Assembly (NCBI RefSeq): GCF_012726205.1
Contig: NZ_JAASAE010000009.1
Span: forward strand, 62,001 to 126,000
DNA: 64,000 nt
Direction: 5' to 3'
Source: Rhodococcus sp. HNM0569
Lineage (GTDB): Bacteria; Actinomycetota; Actinomycetes; Mycobacteriales; Mycobacteriaceae
Program-made: the position numbers and the translations under genes
Notes under the pieces: generated by a model
Databases searched by the model: none
What the model saw: the letters and a program-made list of their open reading frames with translations, nothing else
Told to the model about the DNA's origin: nothing
In this document: piece by piece, positions 7,586 through 16,068 of the stretch
Layout: each line of letters starts with the position of its first letter
Numbering within the stretch: the stretch's first letter is position 1

Positions 7586-9241
7586 GTGGGGCGACATCTC
7601 GACACCGAACGGCATCAGGCGGCGGGAGAGACACCGGGGCGGTCGAGGTGGCTGGCGGCCATCACGGTCGGCGCGATCACCCTCGTCGCGATCGGTGCGG
7701 GAGCGGCGTGGGCGCTGGACCCGTTCGCGCCCTCGTGCGACACGGTCGAGGAGTACACCCTTGCGGCGGACGGCGCGATCGTCCCGGCGTTGGGGCGTGT
7801 GTTGTCCGACGCGGATCCGCACGCGCTCGGCTGCGCGAGCTTCGAGATCTCGGCAGCGGGCGCAGGTGACGTCGCCGGCCGGCTCGGCAAGGGTGCCGAT
7901 GCCCCCGACCTGTGGATTCCGGACTCGTCGTCGTGGGTCTCGCGCGCGGCGCTCACGGCCGCGGGCGCGGTCGACGTCCTGTCCGGAGCGGTCGCCACGA
8001 GCCCCGTCGTGCTCGCGGCGGCGCCGGGCTCGCTCCCGGTGCCGCAGTCGTGGACCGACGCGCTGCGCCTGGACGGGCTGCGGCTCGGCAATCCGCTCGA
8101 CACCGGGCTCGCCCAGGGGCCGATGAAGTCTGCGCTCGCCGAGGGGCCGCAGGACGAGGCGGCATTCGCCGAGGTGCGCGGCGCGCTCGTGCCGCTGGCG
8201 CAGGCCGAGAGCGCGCGTGCCGATGCCGAGCCCACGGGATCCGCGCTGCTCGACGAGGTCGTCCGCGACGGATCGGTCGCGGTCACCACCGAACAGCAGG
8301 TCCTGGACTACGGGAAACGGCACGGCGACGCGCTCGCACCGGTGGTGCCCGCGACGGGGACGCACCTGCTGGACTACCCGCTCGTGGTCACCTCGCCCGC
8401 CCCCGACCGGCACTACAAGGCGCGCGAAGCAGCCCGCGCGCTCGACGCCGCACTCCGTGCCGGGCCCGCGCAGGCGATACTTCGGGACGAGGGCTTCCGG
8501 CCGCCGTCGGCCGCATCGTTCGCGTCCGGTCGGGGCGTCGGCTCGGTCACGGCATTGCGCGCAGCGGACCCCGATGCCGAGGCCCGCGCGCTCGGATCGT
8601 GGGCGCTCATGGCATTGCCGATCCGCACCCTCGTCGCGATCGACACGTCGGGGTCGATGGAGTACCGCGAGGGCGACCGTTCGCGCATGGAACTCACGGT
8701 CGAGGCCGCGATCGCGGGCAGCAGACTGTTCCCGGACAGTGCGCAGTGCGGCCTGTGGGCGTTCTCGACCGGCCTGGGCGGAGGTTCCCAGGACTACCTG
8801 CCGCTCGTGCCGATACGCCGGATGAACGAGATCGTCGACGGCAAGACACAACGGGAGACGCTCGTCGCGCAGGCGCCGCGCACTGGCGAACTGGTGGGTG
8901 GGGGCACCGGACTCTACGACACGACGCTCGCGGCCTTCCGTACGGTGCAGTCGAGCTACGACCCTCGGGCGGTCAACAGCGTCATCGTGCTCACGGACGG
9001 CGAGAACGAGGACGTCGACTCGATCAGCGAGCGGCAACTGCTCGACACGCTGGCACGCGAGCAGGATCCGGCACGCCCGGTGATCATCGTGACGATCGGG
9101 ATCACGGACGACGCGGATGCGGCGACCCTCGCCGAGATCTCCCGCGTGACCGGCGGGTCGAGCTACGTCGCGAAAGAGCCTGCGGACATCGCCAATGTGT
9201 TCGTCAATGCACTGGCGCATCGCGGCGCCGGCGCGCGTTGA
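7586..9241 (+). CDS. membrane-anchored substrate-binding-like plus von Willebrand factor A domain protein
   Basis: A 551-residue protein with one N-terminal membrane helix at about 22-44 (WLAAITVGAITLVAIGAGAAWAL), so most of it would lie outside the membrane. Residues 50-330 resemble a periplasmic solute-binding domain (ADAPDLWIPDSSSWVSRA). The C-terminal part is a vWA domain: the metal-site motif DTSGS is at 353-357, with GGTGLYDTT and VIVLTDGENEDVDS following. Such binding-vWA combinations are common in actinobacteria, but the ligand is not known. The GTG at 7586 follows AGGGGCGGC. The 3' end overlaps that of the convergent permease gene by 38 bases. Confidence 0.82.
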   Translation: MGRHLDTERHQAAGETPGRSRWLAAITVGAITLVAIGAGAAWALDPFAPSCDTVEEYTLAADGAIVPALGRVLSDADPHALGCASFEISAAGAGDVAGRLGKGADAPDLWIPDSSSWVSRAALTAAGAVDVLSGAVATSPVVLAAAPGSLPVPQSWTDALRLDGLRLGNPLDTGLAQGPMKSALAEGPQDEAAFAEVRGALVPLAQAESARADAEPTGSALLDEVVRDGSVAVTTEQQVLDYGKRHGDALAPVVPATGTHLLDYPLVVTSPAPDRHYKAREAARALDAALRAGPAQAILRDEGFRPPSAASFASGRGVGSVTALRAADPDAEARALGSWALMALPIRTLVAIDTSGSMEYREGDRSRMELTVEAAIAGSRLFPDSAQCGLWAFSTGLGGGSQDYLPLVPIRRMNEIVDGKTQRETLVAQAPRTGELVGGGTGLYDTTLAAFRTVQSSYDPRAVNSVIVLTDGENEDVDSISERQLLDTLAREQDPARPVIIVTIGITDDADAATLAEISRVTGGSSYVAKEPADIANVFVNALAHRGAGAR

Positions 9242-10592
9242 GCAACGACAGCACGCACAGCACGAGGAACAGCACGAAGGTCGCGATCAACTGCTGGCGG
9301 GCGTCGGTGTCGAACGCCATGAGCACGACGAATCCGCCGAGCATGGCCAGCGTGAGCCAGCTCAGGTACGGGAACCACCACATTCGCACGGTCAGCGCGC
9401 CTTCGCGTTCGAGCCGCGGCCGCAATCGCAGGTGTGCGACGACGATGAACGTCCAGATCACCAGCAGCGCCGCGCCGACGGCATTGAGGAGCAGACCGAG
9501 CAGCTGATCCGGCAGCCACCAGTTGAGCAGGACGCTCACGAAACCGAAGAACACCGACAGCAGCACGGCGGCGTAGGGGACGCCCGAGTTCGACAGCTTG
9601 GTGAGGAACTGCGCTCCGTCGCCGCGCCGTGACAGCGAGAACGCCATGCGCGACGTCGCGTAGATGTTCGCGTTGAATGCCGACAGCAACGCCACGACGA
9701 CCACGAGTTCCATGAAGCCCGACACGCCGGGGATGTGCGCCTGGTCGAGAACGCCGACGAACGGGCCGCTCCCCTGATCGGCGTCGGCCCACGGCAGCAG
9801 CACCACCATGAGCAGCACCGAGCCGATGTAGAACACGCCGATGCGCCACACGACACTGCGCACCGCGGCGGCGATGGCGCGCTTCGGATCGTCGGACTCG
9901 GCGGCCGCGATCGTGACGATCTCGATGCCGCCGAATGCGAACGCGACCACGAGCAGACCCGCAGCGACACCCGCGAAGCCGTTGGGCATGAACCCGCCGT
10001 CGCCCAGCAGGTTCGACGTGCCCACCGGGTCGGTGTCGGGCAGCAGGCCGAACACGAGCAACACGCCGATGACGAGGAACGCGATGATGACCGCGACCTT
10101 GATCGCTGCGAACCAGAACTCGAACTCGCCGAAGTTCGCGACGCGCGCGAGGTTGATCGCCGCGAACACGACGACGAAGACGAGCGCGACCACCCACTGC
10201 GGCACCGACGGCAGCCACCCGTTGACGATCGACGACGCGCCGGTGATCTCGGCGCCCAGCACCATGATCAGCATGAACCAGTACAGCCACCCGCACACGA
10301 ATCCGGCCCAGTCGCCGATGCCGATGCGCGCGTAGTCGGCGAACGAGCCGCTCGTCGGGATCGCGGCACCCATCTCGCCGAGCATGCGCATCACGAACAC
10401 GACGACGATGCCGGCGAGCAGATACGACAGCAGCACCGCGGGACCCGCGGTGGCGATGCCGACGCCGGTGCCGAGGAAGAGCCCGGCGCCGATCGCCGAA
10501 CCGAGACCCATCATCGTGAGATGACGGACCTTCAGGCCGTGGCCCAACGGGTCGCCGGACAGGCGGGCCGTGGGCGGAGTCGAGTCGGTCAA
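9204..10592 (-). CDS. amino-acid permease, APC superfamily (AAT/GABA-permease type)
   Basis: A 462-residue protein with about twelve membrane helices. The N-terminus GHGLKVRHLTMMGLGSAIGAGLFLGTG is the conserved start of the amino-acid/proton symporters, and EMGAAIPTSGSFADYARIGIGDWAGFVCGWLYW is the second diagnostic block. The start is a TTG at 10592, only four bases after the dapD stop, so it is read from the dapD transcript. No ATG lies before the first conserved block. The substrate is not readable; similar proteins carry aromatic, branched or gamma-amino acids. Linkage to dapD suggests a role in moving lysine-pathway amino acids, but this is inference. Its 3' end overlaps the vWA gene. Confidence 0.9.
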   Translation of the reverse strand: MTDSTPPTARLSGDPLGHGLKVRHLTMMGLGSAIGAGLFLGTGVGIATAGPAVLLSYLLAGIVVVFVMRMLGEMGAAIPTSGSFADYARIGIGDWAGFVCGWLYWFMLIMVLGAEITGASSIVNGWLPSVPQWVVALVFVVVFAAINLARVANFGEFEFWFAAIKVAVIIAFLVIGVLLVFGLLPDTDPVGTSNLLGDGGFMPNGFAGVAAGLLVVAFAFGGIEIVTIAAAESDDPKRAIAAAVRSVVWRIGVFYIGSVLLMVVLLPWADADQGSGPFVGVLDQAHIPGVSGFMELVVVVALLSAFNANIYATSRMAFSLSRRGDGAQFLTKLSNSGVPYAAVLLSVFFGFVSVLLNWWLPDQLLGLLLNAVGAALLVIWTFIVVAHLRLRPRLEREGALTVRMWWFPYLSWLTLAMLGGFVVLMAFDTDARQQLIATFVLFLVLCVLSLLNARRRRDAPVH

Positions 10593-10596
10593 CAGG

Positions 10597-11568
10597 TCAG
10601 TCGTTCTTGTGCAGGGCGGTGTTCAACTCGACACCGCCGGCCTTCCACGGCACGACCTCGACCGCGCCGGTGACCGAGTTGCGGCGGAACAGCAGGTTGG
10701 ACTGTCCGCTGAGATCGCGGGCCTTGACGACCGTGCCGTCCGGGCCGGTGACCTTGGTGCCCGCGGTGACGTACGCGCCCGCCTCGACGACGCAGTCGTC
10801 GCCGAGCGAGATGCCCAGCCCCGAGTTCGCGCCGAGCAGGCAGCGCTCGCCGATCGAGATGGTCTCCTTGCCGCCGCCCGACAGCGTGCCCATGATCGAC
10901 GCACCGCCACCGACGTCGGACCCGTCGCCGACCACCACACCCGCGGAGACGCGGCCCTCGATCATCGAGTGGCCGAGCGTGCCCGCGTTGAAATTGACGA
11001 AGCCTTCGTGCATCACGGTGGTGCCGGACGCGAGGTGCGCGCCGAGGCGCACGCGGTCGGCGTCGGCGATGCGCACGCCCGAGGGCACGACGTAGTCGAC
11101 CATGCGCGGGAACTTGTCGACCGAGAAGACCGTGACGACGCCCTTGACGCGCAGCCGCGAACGGACCTGCTCGAAGGTGTCGACCGCGCACGGGCCGTAG
11201 TTCGTCCAGACGACATTGGCGAGCAGACCGAACTGGCCGTCGAGGTTGATCTCGTGCGGCTTGACCAGCCGATGAGACAGCAGGTGCAACCGGAGGTAGA
11301 CGTCGTGCGCGTCGACCGGTGGAGCCGAAAGGTCGGTGACGGTGGTGCGCACGACGACGAGGTCGACTTCGCGGGCCTGGTCGGGACCGGCCGCGAGTGC
11401 GAGGTCGGTGGGGATGTCGGCGCCCTCGAGCACCTCGGTGCCCGGCTTGTCGTACTTGCCCAGCTCGGGGGCGGGGAACCACGTGTCCAGGACGACGCCA
11501 CCGGTGGTGATGTTGGCGAGGCCGACGGCCGTTGCTCCCTGCAACTGTGCGGAACTGTCTGTACTCAC
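10597..11568 (-). CDS. dapD: 2,3,4,5-tetrahydropyridine-2,6-dicarboxylate N-succinyltransferase
   Basis: A 323-residue cytosolic trimeric enzyme with a left-handed beta-helix. It transfers succinyl from succinyl-CoA to tetrahydrodipicolinate in lysine/diaminopimelate synthesis. The sequence shows the actinobacterial N-terminal domain ([12 protein letters not shown]), [48 protein letters not shown], and hexapeptide turns ([35 protein letters not shown]). I prefer the GTG at 11568 over an ATG at 11574, because a TAACCT box at 11577-11582 would start transcription after that ATG. It is divergent from dapE across 62 bases, and the permease follows in the same transcript. Confidence 0.95.
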   Translation of the reverse strand: MSTDSSAQLQGATAVGLANITTGGVVLDTWFPAPELGKYDKPGTEVLEGADIPTDLALAAGPDQAREVDLVVVRTTVTDLSAPPVDAHDVYLRLHLLSHRLVKPHEINLDGQFGLLANVVWTNYGPCAVDTFEQVRSRLRVKGVVTVFSVDKFPRMVDYVVPSGVRIADADRVRLGAHLASGTTVMHEGFVNFNAGTLGHSMIEGRVSAGVVVGDGSDVGGGASIMGTLSGGGKETISIGERCLLGANSGLGISLGDDCVVEAGAYVTAGTKVTGPDGTVVKARDLSGQSNLLFRRNSVTGAVEVVPWKAGGVELNTALHKND

Positions 11569-11576
11569 GTGCATTG

Positions 11577-11582
11577 AGGTTA
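11577..11582 (-). promoter_or_regulatory. -10 box TAACCT of dapD
   Basis: The box lies eight bases before the GTG at 11568 on the minus strand, and no ribosome site is present. The spacing implies a leaderless or one-base-leader message. Confidence 0.45.
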
Positions 11583-11618
11583 CTGGGTGGACGACGCGGG
11601 GATGTGGGCGGTTCGTCC

Positions 11619-11624
11619 TACGCT
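11619..11624 (+). promoter_or_regulatory. -10 box TACGCT of dapE, leaderless type
   Basis: TACGCT is followed by six bases and the GTG at 11631. This favours 11631 over an in-frame GTG at 11625 as the start. Confidence 0.5.
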
Positions 11625-11630
11625 GTGATC

Positions 11631-12713
11631 GTGAAGTCACTCGATCTGCATGCCGACCCCGTCGATCTCACGGCCGCGCTGGTGGACGTCCCGAGCGTGT
11701 CGCGCGACGAGCAGGCCCTCGCCGACGCGGTCGAGGCGGCGTTGCGCGAGCAGACCACGGGCTTCGAGGTCGTCCGCAACGGCAACGCGGTGCTCGCCCG
11801 CACCGACCGGGGGCTGCCCCGCCGCGTCGTGCTCGCGGGCCATCTCGACACCGTGCCGATCGCCGACAACGTCCCGTCGCGACGCGAAGGCGATCTGATG
11901 TACGGGTGCGGCACGGTCGACATGAAGTCCGGCGACGCCGTGTTCCTGCACCTCGCGGCCACGATCGCGGAGCCTGCGCACGACCTCACGCTCGTGTTCT
12001 ACGACTGCGAGGAGATCGCGGCCGTGTACAACGGCCTCGGCCGAATCGAACGCGAGTTGCCCGAGTGGCTCGCGGGAGACGTCGCGATCCTCGGTGAGCC
12101 CACCGCGGGGCTGATCGAGGCAGGCTGCCAGGGCACCCTGCGCGTGCGCCTCACCGCCGACGGCGTGCGCGCGCACTCGGCGCGCTCGTGGCTGGGCGAC
12201 AACGCGATCCACAAGTTCGGCGAGGCGCTCACGCGGCTGTCGTCGTACGACGCCCGTTCGGTCGACATCGACGGGTGTGTGTACCGCGAGGGCTTGTCGG
12301 CCGTGCGCATCGAGGGCGGCGTCGCAGGAAATGTCGTCCCCGACGAGGCGACCATGGACGTCAACTTCCGGTTCGCGCCCGACCGCTCCACCGATCAGGC
12401 CGTCGAACACGTGCGCGAGGTGTTCGACGGACTCGGACTCGGCTTCGAGATCACCGACCTGTCGCCGGGCGCGCTGCCGGGCCTCGGTGCGCCTGCCGCT
12501 GCGGATCTCGTCGCCGCGGCGGGCGGACGCGTCCGCGCGAAGTACGGGTGGACCGACGTCTCACGGTTCGCGGCGCTCGGTATCCCCGCCGTCAACTTCG
12601 GTCCCGGCGACCCGAATCTCGCGCACACCCGCGACGAAAACGTTCCGGTCGGCCAGATCACCGAGGTCGCGTCGGTGCTGCGCAGTTACCTGACGGCAGG
12701 CGCGGCCGGCTGA
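11631..12713 (+). CDS. dapE: succinyl-diaminopimelate desuccinylase
   Basis: A 360-residue zinc hydrolase of the M20/ArgE-DapE family that releases succinate to give LL-diaminopimelate. Metal and catalytic residues are visible: His71 and Asp73 in GHLDTVP, Asp97 in [10 protein letters not shown], the catalytic/metal Glu pair 127-128 in DCEEI, and the late His in LAHTRDENV. The dimerisation segment [28 protein letters not shown] is also present. It is transcribed away from dapD. Lengths of mycobacterial relatives are nearly the same. The start is set by the -10 spacing and by [22 protein letters not shown], which aligns with known N-termini. Confidence 0.95.
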   Translation: MKSLDLHADPVDLTAALVDVPSVSRDEQALADAVEAALREQTTGFEVVRNGNAVLARTDRGLPRRVVLAGHLDTVPIADNVPSRREGDLMYGCGTVDMKSGDAVFLHLAATIAEPAHDLTLVFYDCEEIAAVYNGLGRIERELPEWLAGDVAILGEPTAGLIEAGCQGTLRVRLTADGVRAHSARSWLGDNAIHKFGEALTRLSSYDARSVDIDGCVYREGLSAVRIEGGVAGNVVPDEATMDVNFRFAPDRSTDQAVEHVREVFDGLGLGFEITDLSPGALPGLGAPAAADLVAAAGGRVRAKYGWTDVSRFAALGIPAVNFGPGDPNLAHTRDENVPVGQITEVASVLRSYLTAGAAG

Positions 12714-12761
12714 CGGGTGAGGCGGCCACCTGATCGAGTGGGGAACTCGCGGCCGGCTCAT

Positions 12762-12767
12762 TAGCCT
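12762..12767 (+). promoter_or_regulatory. -10 box TAGCCT, leaderless type
   Basis: TAGCCT is followed by seven bases and the ATG at 12775 of the first LOG-family gene. No ribosome site is present. Confidence 0.5.
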
Positions 12768-12774
12768 GGTGCGC

Positions 12775-13569
12775 ATGCCCTCCCCAGAAGATCGCACCGG
12801 TCCCACGCGCGGCGTCCGGCAACGCGGCCCGATCCAGATGCGCGGCGATCGGGCCGAACGCACCACCACCGACCAGCGCCTCCTCGACACCCGCGGCCCG
12901 ACCGACTGGGTGCACACCGATCCGTGGCGCGTGCTGCGGATCCAGGCCGAATTCGTGGAGGGATTCGGGGCGCTGGCCGATGTGCCGCGGGCCGTCACGG
13001 TGTTCGGGTCGGCGCGCACGCCGCACGAACACGCCGAGTACACCGCGGGGCGGGAGATCGGGGCGGCGCTCGCGAAGGCCGGCTACGCGGTCATCACGGG
13101 TGGCGGTCCCGGCATCATGGAGGCCGCCAACCAGGGCGCATGCGACGCGGAGGGCTTCTCGATCGGGCTCGGTATCGAGTTGCCGTTCGAACAGCGGCTC
13201 AACGACTGGGTCGATCTGGGCATCAACTTCCGCTACTTCTTCGCGCGCAAGACGATGTTCGTCAAGTACTCGCAGGCGTTCGTGTGCCTGCCCGGCGGGT
13301 TCGGCACGCTCGACGAGCTGTTCGAGGCGCTCACTCTCGTGCAGACGCACAAGATCACGCGGTTCCCGATCATCCTCGTGGGCACCGAGTTCTGGGGCGG
13401 ACTCGTCGAGTGGATCCGTACGACCGTCGCCGCCCAGGCGAAGATTTCCGCTGCCGATCTCGAGCTTCTGCATGTCACGGACTCGGTCGAGGACGTCGTC
13501 GCGATCATCGAGAAGTCGCAGCGCGGCCTCGACGAGAGCGCGCTGATCGGCACCGAGGACGCATGGTGA
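12775..13569 (+). CDS. LOG-family protein (TIGR00730, long form)
   Basis: A 264-residue protein of the Lonely-Guy/YvdD family, often misannotated as lysine decarboxylase. Family members cleave AMP, or cytokinin ribotides in plants, to release ribose 5-phosphate. The two signature blocks are GGGPGIMEAANQGACDAEG and the PGGFGTLDELFEALTLVQTHK region. The first 60 residues are a charged extension (PSPEDRTGPTRGVRQRGP) followed by DPWRVLRIQAEFVEGF, typical of the long bacterial form. It overlaps a second, shorter LOG gene by seven bases. The pair is conserved in mycolata. The physiological substrate here is unknown. Confidence 0.88.
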   Translation: MPSPEDRTGPTRGVRQRGPIQMRGDRAERTTTDQRLLDTRGPTDWVHTDPWRVLRIQAEFVEGFGALADVPRAVTVFGSARTPHEHAEYTAGREIGAALAKAGYAVITGGGPGIMEAANQGACDAEGFSIGLGIELPFEQRLNDWVDLGINFRYFFARKTMFVKYSQAFVCLPGGFGTLDELFEALTLVQTHKITRFPIILVGTEFWGGLVEWIRTTVAAQAKISAADLELLHVTDSVEDVVAIIEKSQRGLDESALIGTEDAW

Positions 13570-14174
13570 CGCGCGGGCCGTTCTCGGTGTGCGTGTACTG
13601 CGCGTCGGGCCCGGTCGCGGACGAGTACCTCGCGCTCGCGGCGGATCTCGGCACCGCGATCGGTGCTCGCGGGTGGCAGCTCGTGTCGGGTGGCGGCAAT
13701 GTGTCGATGATGGGCGCTGTCGCGCACGCGGCGCGGGCCGCCGGAGCACACACGCTCGGCGTGATCCCGAAGGCGCTCGTGCACCGCGAGGTTGCGGACG
13801 TCGACGCGGACGAACTCGTCGTCACCGACACGATGCGTCAGCGCAAGCAGGTCATGGAGGATCGCGCGGACGCGTTCGTGGCACTGCCCGGCGGTATCGG
13901 CACCCTCGAAGAGCTGTTCGAAACCTGGACGGCGGGCTGTCTCGGGATGCACGCCAAGCCCGTCGTGCTGCTCGACCCGGTAGGGCACTACACGGGGCTG
14001 CTCGACTGGCTGACGTCGATGCCCCGCGGCTTCGTGTCGCAGCGTTCGCTCGACGCGCTGGTGGTCACGACGACGGTGGACGGCGCGCTCGGTGCGTGCG
14101 CGGGCGGCGGAAAAGCCGCCGACAGTGAGTGTGACGACCGTTGTTACTCTGAAGTAAGGTGTTCTGACTCATAG
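13563..14174 (+). CDS. LOG-family phosphoribohydrolase (short form)
   Basis: A 203-residue second LOG-family protein, matching mycobacterial Rv1205 in size and place. It shows the family start FSVCVYCASGPVADEYLALA, the GGGNVSMMGAVAHAARAAG block and PGGIGTLEELFETWT with its catalytic Arg-Glu pair context (MRQRKQVMEDRADAFVALPGG). M. tuberculosis Rv1205 is reported to make cytokinins that must be removed for nitric-oxide resistance; that is knowledge of the family, not shown here. ATG 13563 and GTG 13566 both overlap the upstream stop, so translation is coupled. The final 15 residues (SECDDRCYSEVRCSDS) look unlike the family and overlap the fadD6 promoter region. Confidence 0.88.
   Translation: MVTRGPFSVCVYCASGPVADEYLALAADLGTAIGARGWQLVSGGGNVSMMGAVAHAARAAGAHTLGVIPKALVHREVADVDADELVVTDTMRQRKQVMEDRADAFVALPGGIGTLEELFETWTAGCLGMHAKPVVLLDPVGHYTGLLDWLTSMPRGFVSQRSLDALVVTTTVDGALGACAGGGKAADSECDDRCYSEVRCSDS
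14144..14157. promoter_or_regulatory. inverted repeat before fadD6
   Basis: TTACT, a four-base spacer and AGTAA form a perfect palindrome 38 bases before the fadD6 ATG. It lies inside the last codons of the LOG gene. Its place and symmetry fit a TetR/FadR-type operator, but no binding protein can be named. Confidence 0.4.
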
Positions 14175-14194
14175 CCACGTCGAAGGGGATTCAT

Positions 14195-15994
14195 ATGGGC
14201 GCGCAGGCACGCGGGGCTGACAAGGTGGGGGCACGCACGACCGTCGGCGTCGTGGACCTGGCGAAACAACTGCCGAGCCTGATACCCGACCTGCCGATCA
14301 TGGCCAAGGGTGCGCTCGGATTCCTGCGCAAGCCCACCGCCCACGAGTCCATCGGTCACATCTTCCAGAAGGCCGCGCACGCGCATCCGGAACGCCCCTT
14401 CGTGCGGTTCGAGGGAAAGACCCTCACGTACGGCGATGCCAACGACCGTGTCAACCGATACGCGCACGCCCTCGAGGGCCTCGGTACCTCGCGCGGCGGA
14501 GTCGTCGGAATCCTCGGCAAGAATGCGCCCGAGACGCTGCTGCTCGCCCTCGCCGCCGTCAAGCTCGGTGCCGCCGCGGGCATGCTCAACTACAACCAGC
14601 GCGGCGACGTCCTCGCGCACAGCATCGGCCTGCTCGACGCCCAGGTGCTGGTGGTCGGCGAGGGCTGCGCAGAGGCGATCGACTCGCTGGACGGGGCGCC
14701 CGCCGCGCGCACCACCGTCACGCTCGCCGACCTCGACAAGCTCGCCGCCGACGAGTCGTCCGCCGATCCTGCGGTCACCGAGCAGATCCTCGCGAAGGAA
14801 CGCGCCTTCTACATCTTCACGTCGGGCACCACGGGCATGCCGAAGGCGAGCCTCATGAGCCACTTCCGATGGCTCAAGTCGATGTCCGGGCTCGGCAGCC
14901 TCGGTGTGCGGCTGCACTCGGACGACGTGCTGTACTGCGCGCTCCCGCTGTACCACAACAACGCGCTCACGGTGTCGCTGTCGTCGGTGCTCGGCTCGGG
15001 CGCCGCGCTCGCGATCGGCAGGCAGTTCTCGGCATCCCGGTTCTGGGACGACATCGCGCTCAACGGCGCCACCGGATTCACGTACATCGGCGAGTTGTGC
15101 CGGTACCTGCTCAACCAGCCGGCCAAGGCGACCGATGCCGACAACTCGGTGCGCGTGATCGTCGGCAACGGCCTGCGCGCCGAGATCTGGGACGAGTTCA
15201 AGGCCCGCTTCGGTATCGACCGCATCGCCGAGTTCTACGGCGCGAGCGAGTGCAACATCGCGTTCATCAACGCGATCGGCGTCGACCGCACCGCCGGCGT
15301 GTGCCCGCTGCCGCACGCCGTCGTGGAGTACGACGAGGACTCCGGAGCGCCGCGCCGCCACCCCGACGGCCGCCTGCGCAAGGTGTCCTCGGGCGAGGTC
15401 GGGCTGCTGCTGTCCAAGGTCACCGACCGTGCCCCGTTCGACGGCTACACCGACGCCGACGCCACCGACCGCAAGCTCGTGCGCGACGCATTCGGCGACG
15501 GTGACTGCTGGTTCGACACCGGCGACCTCGTCCGCAAACAGGGCTGGATGCACGTCGCGTTCGTCGACCGTCTGGGCGACACCTTCCGGTGGAAGGGGGA
15601 GAACGTCGCGACCACCGAGGTCGCGGGTGCGCTGGCGATGCACCCGAGTATCGACGACGCCGTCGTCTACGGCGTGCAGATCCCCGGCACCGACGGGCGC
15701 GCCGGAATGGCGGCGGTCACGCTGCACGACGGCGAGAAGTTCGACGGCGGCGACCTCGCGCAGTTCCTGTACGACCGGTTGCCGTCGTACGCGGTTCCGC
15801 TGTTCGTGCGCATCGTCGATTCGCTCGAGCAGACCTCGACGTTCAAGAGCGTCAAGGTCGCGCTGCGCAACGAGGCCTACGACGTCGACGACCCGTCACG
15901 CCTGCATGTCCTGGCCGGCCGCAGTCCCGGCTACGAGCCCGCGTACGACGGCTACGTCGACAAGGTGTCGGCGGGCGCGGTTCCGCGCGGCTGA
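14195..15994 (+). CDS. fadD6: long-chain or very-long-chain acyl-CoA synthetase FadD6
   Basis: A 599-residue acyl-CoA synthetase of the very-long-chain/fatty-acid-transport type. The AMP motif FTSGTTGMPKASLMSH is near residues 207-222, with LPLYHNNALTVS, RIAEFYGASECN, and the hinge WFDTGDLVRKQGWMHVAFVDRLGDTFRWKGENVATTEV following. It ends in TFKSVKVALRNEAYD, with the lysine region of this subfamily. It would couple fatty acids to CoA at the membrane, for degradation, lipid synthesis or uptake. The ATG has a strong GAAGGGG site eight bases upstream. M. tuberculosis has fadD6 directly before folP2 and gpgS, as here. Substrate length is inferred from the family. Confidence 0.93.
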   Translation: MGAQARGADKVGARTTVGVVDLAKQLPSLIPDLPIMAKGALGFLRKPTAHESIGHIFQKAAHAHPERPFVRFEGKTLTYGDANDRVNRYAHALEGLGTSRGGVVGILGKNAPETLLLALAAVKLGAAAGMLNYNQRGDVLAHSIGLLDAQVLVVGEGCAEAIDSLDGAPAARTTVTLADLDKLAADESSADPAVTEQILAKERAFYIFTSGTTGMPKASLMSHFRWLKSMSGLGSLGVRLHSDDVLYCALPLYHNNALTVSLSSVLGSGAALAIGRQFSASRFWDDIALNGATGFTYIGELCRYLLNQPAKATDADNSVRVIVGNGLRAEIWDEFKARFGIDRIAEFYGASECNIAFINAIGVDRTAGVCPLPHAVVEYDEDSGAPRRHPDGRLRKVSSGEVGLLLSKVTDRAPFDGYTDADATDRKLVRDAFGDGDCWFDTGDLVRKQGWMHVAFVDRLGDTFRWKGENVATTEVAGALAMHPSIDDAVVYGVQIPGTDGRAGMAAVTLHDGEKFDGGDLAQFLYDRLPSYAVPLFVRIVDSLEQTSTFKSVKVALRNEAYDVDDPSRLHVLAGRSPGYEPAYDGYVDKVSAGAVPRG

Positions 15995-16056
15995 CCGGTC
16001 CGCGCGAGCGGCGGGTCGCGTGTCGGCCGCGCTGTGCCTCCCGACGCGGGGGAGTG

Positions 16057-16062
16057 CAGAAT
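16057..16062 (+). promoter_or_regulatory. possible -10 box CAGAAT before folP2
   Basis: CAGAAT is followed by six bases and the ATG at 16069. It departs from TANNNT at the first base, so it is weaker than the other leaderless-type boxes. Confidence 0.3.
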
Positions 16063-16068
16063 CAGGGC

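Noticed and set aside
14105-14122. GGCGGC-GGAAAA-GCCGCC hairpin as a terminator before fadD6
   Set aside because: It lies inside the LOG coding sequence and has no T-run; the gene seems to continue to 14174.
12775-14174. Annotation of the LOG genes as lysine decarboxylases
   Set aside because: The PGGxGTxxE signature belongs to nucleotide phosphoribohydrolases; there is no PLP fold, despite the nearby lysine genes.
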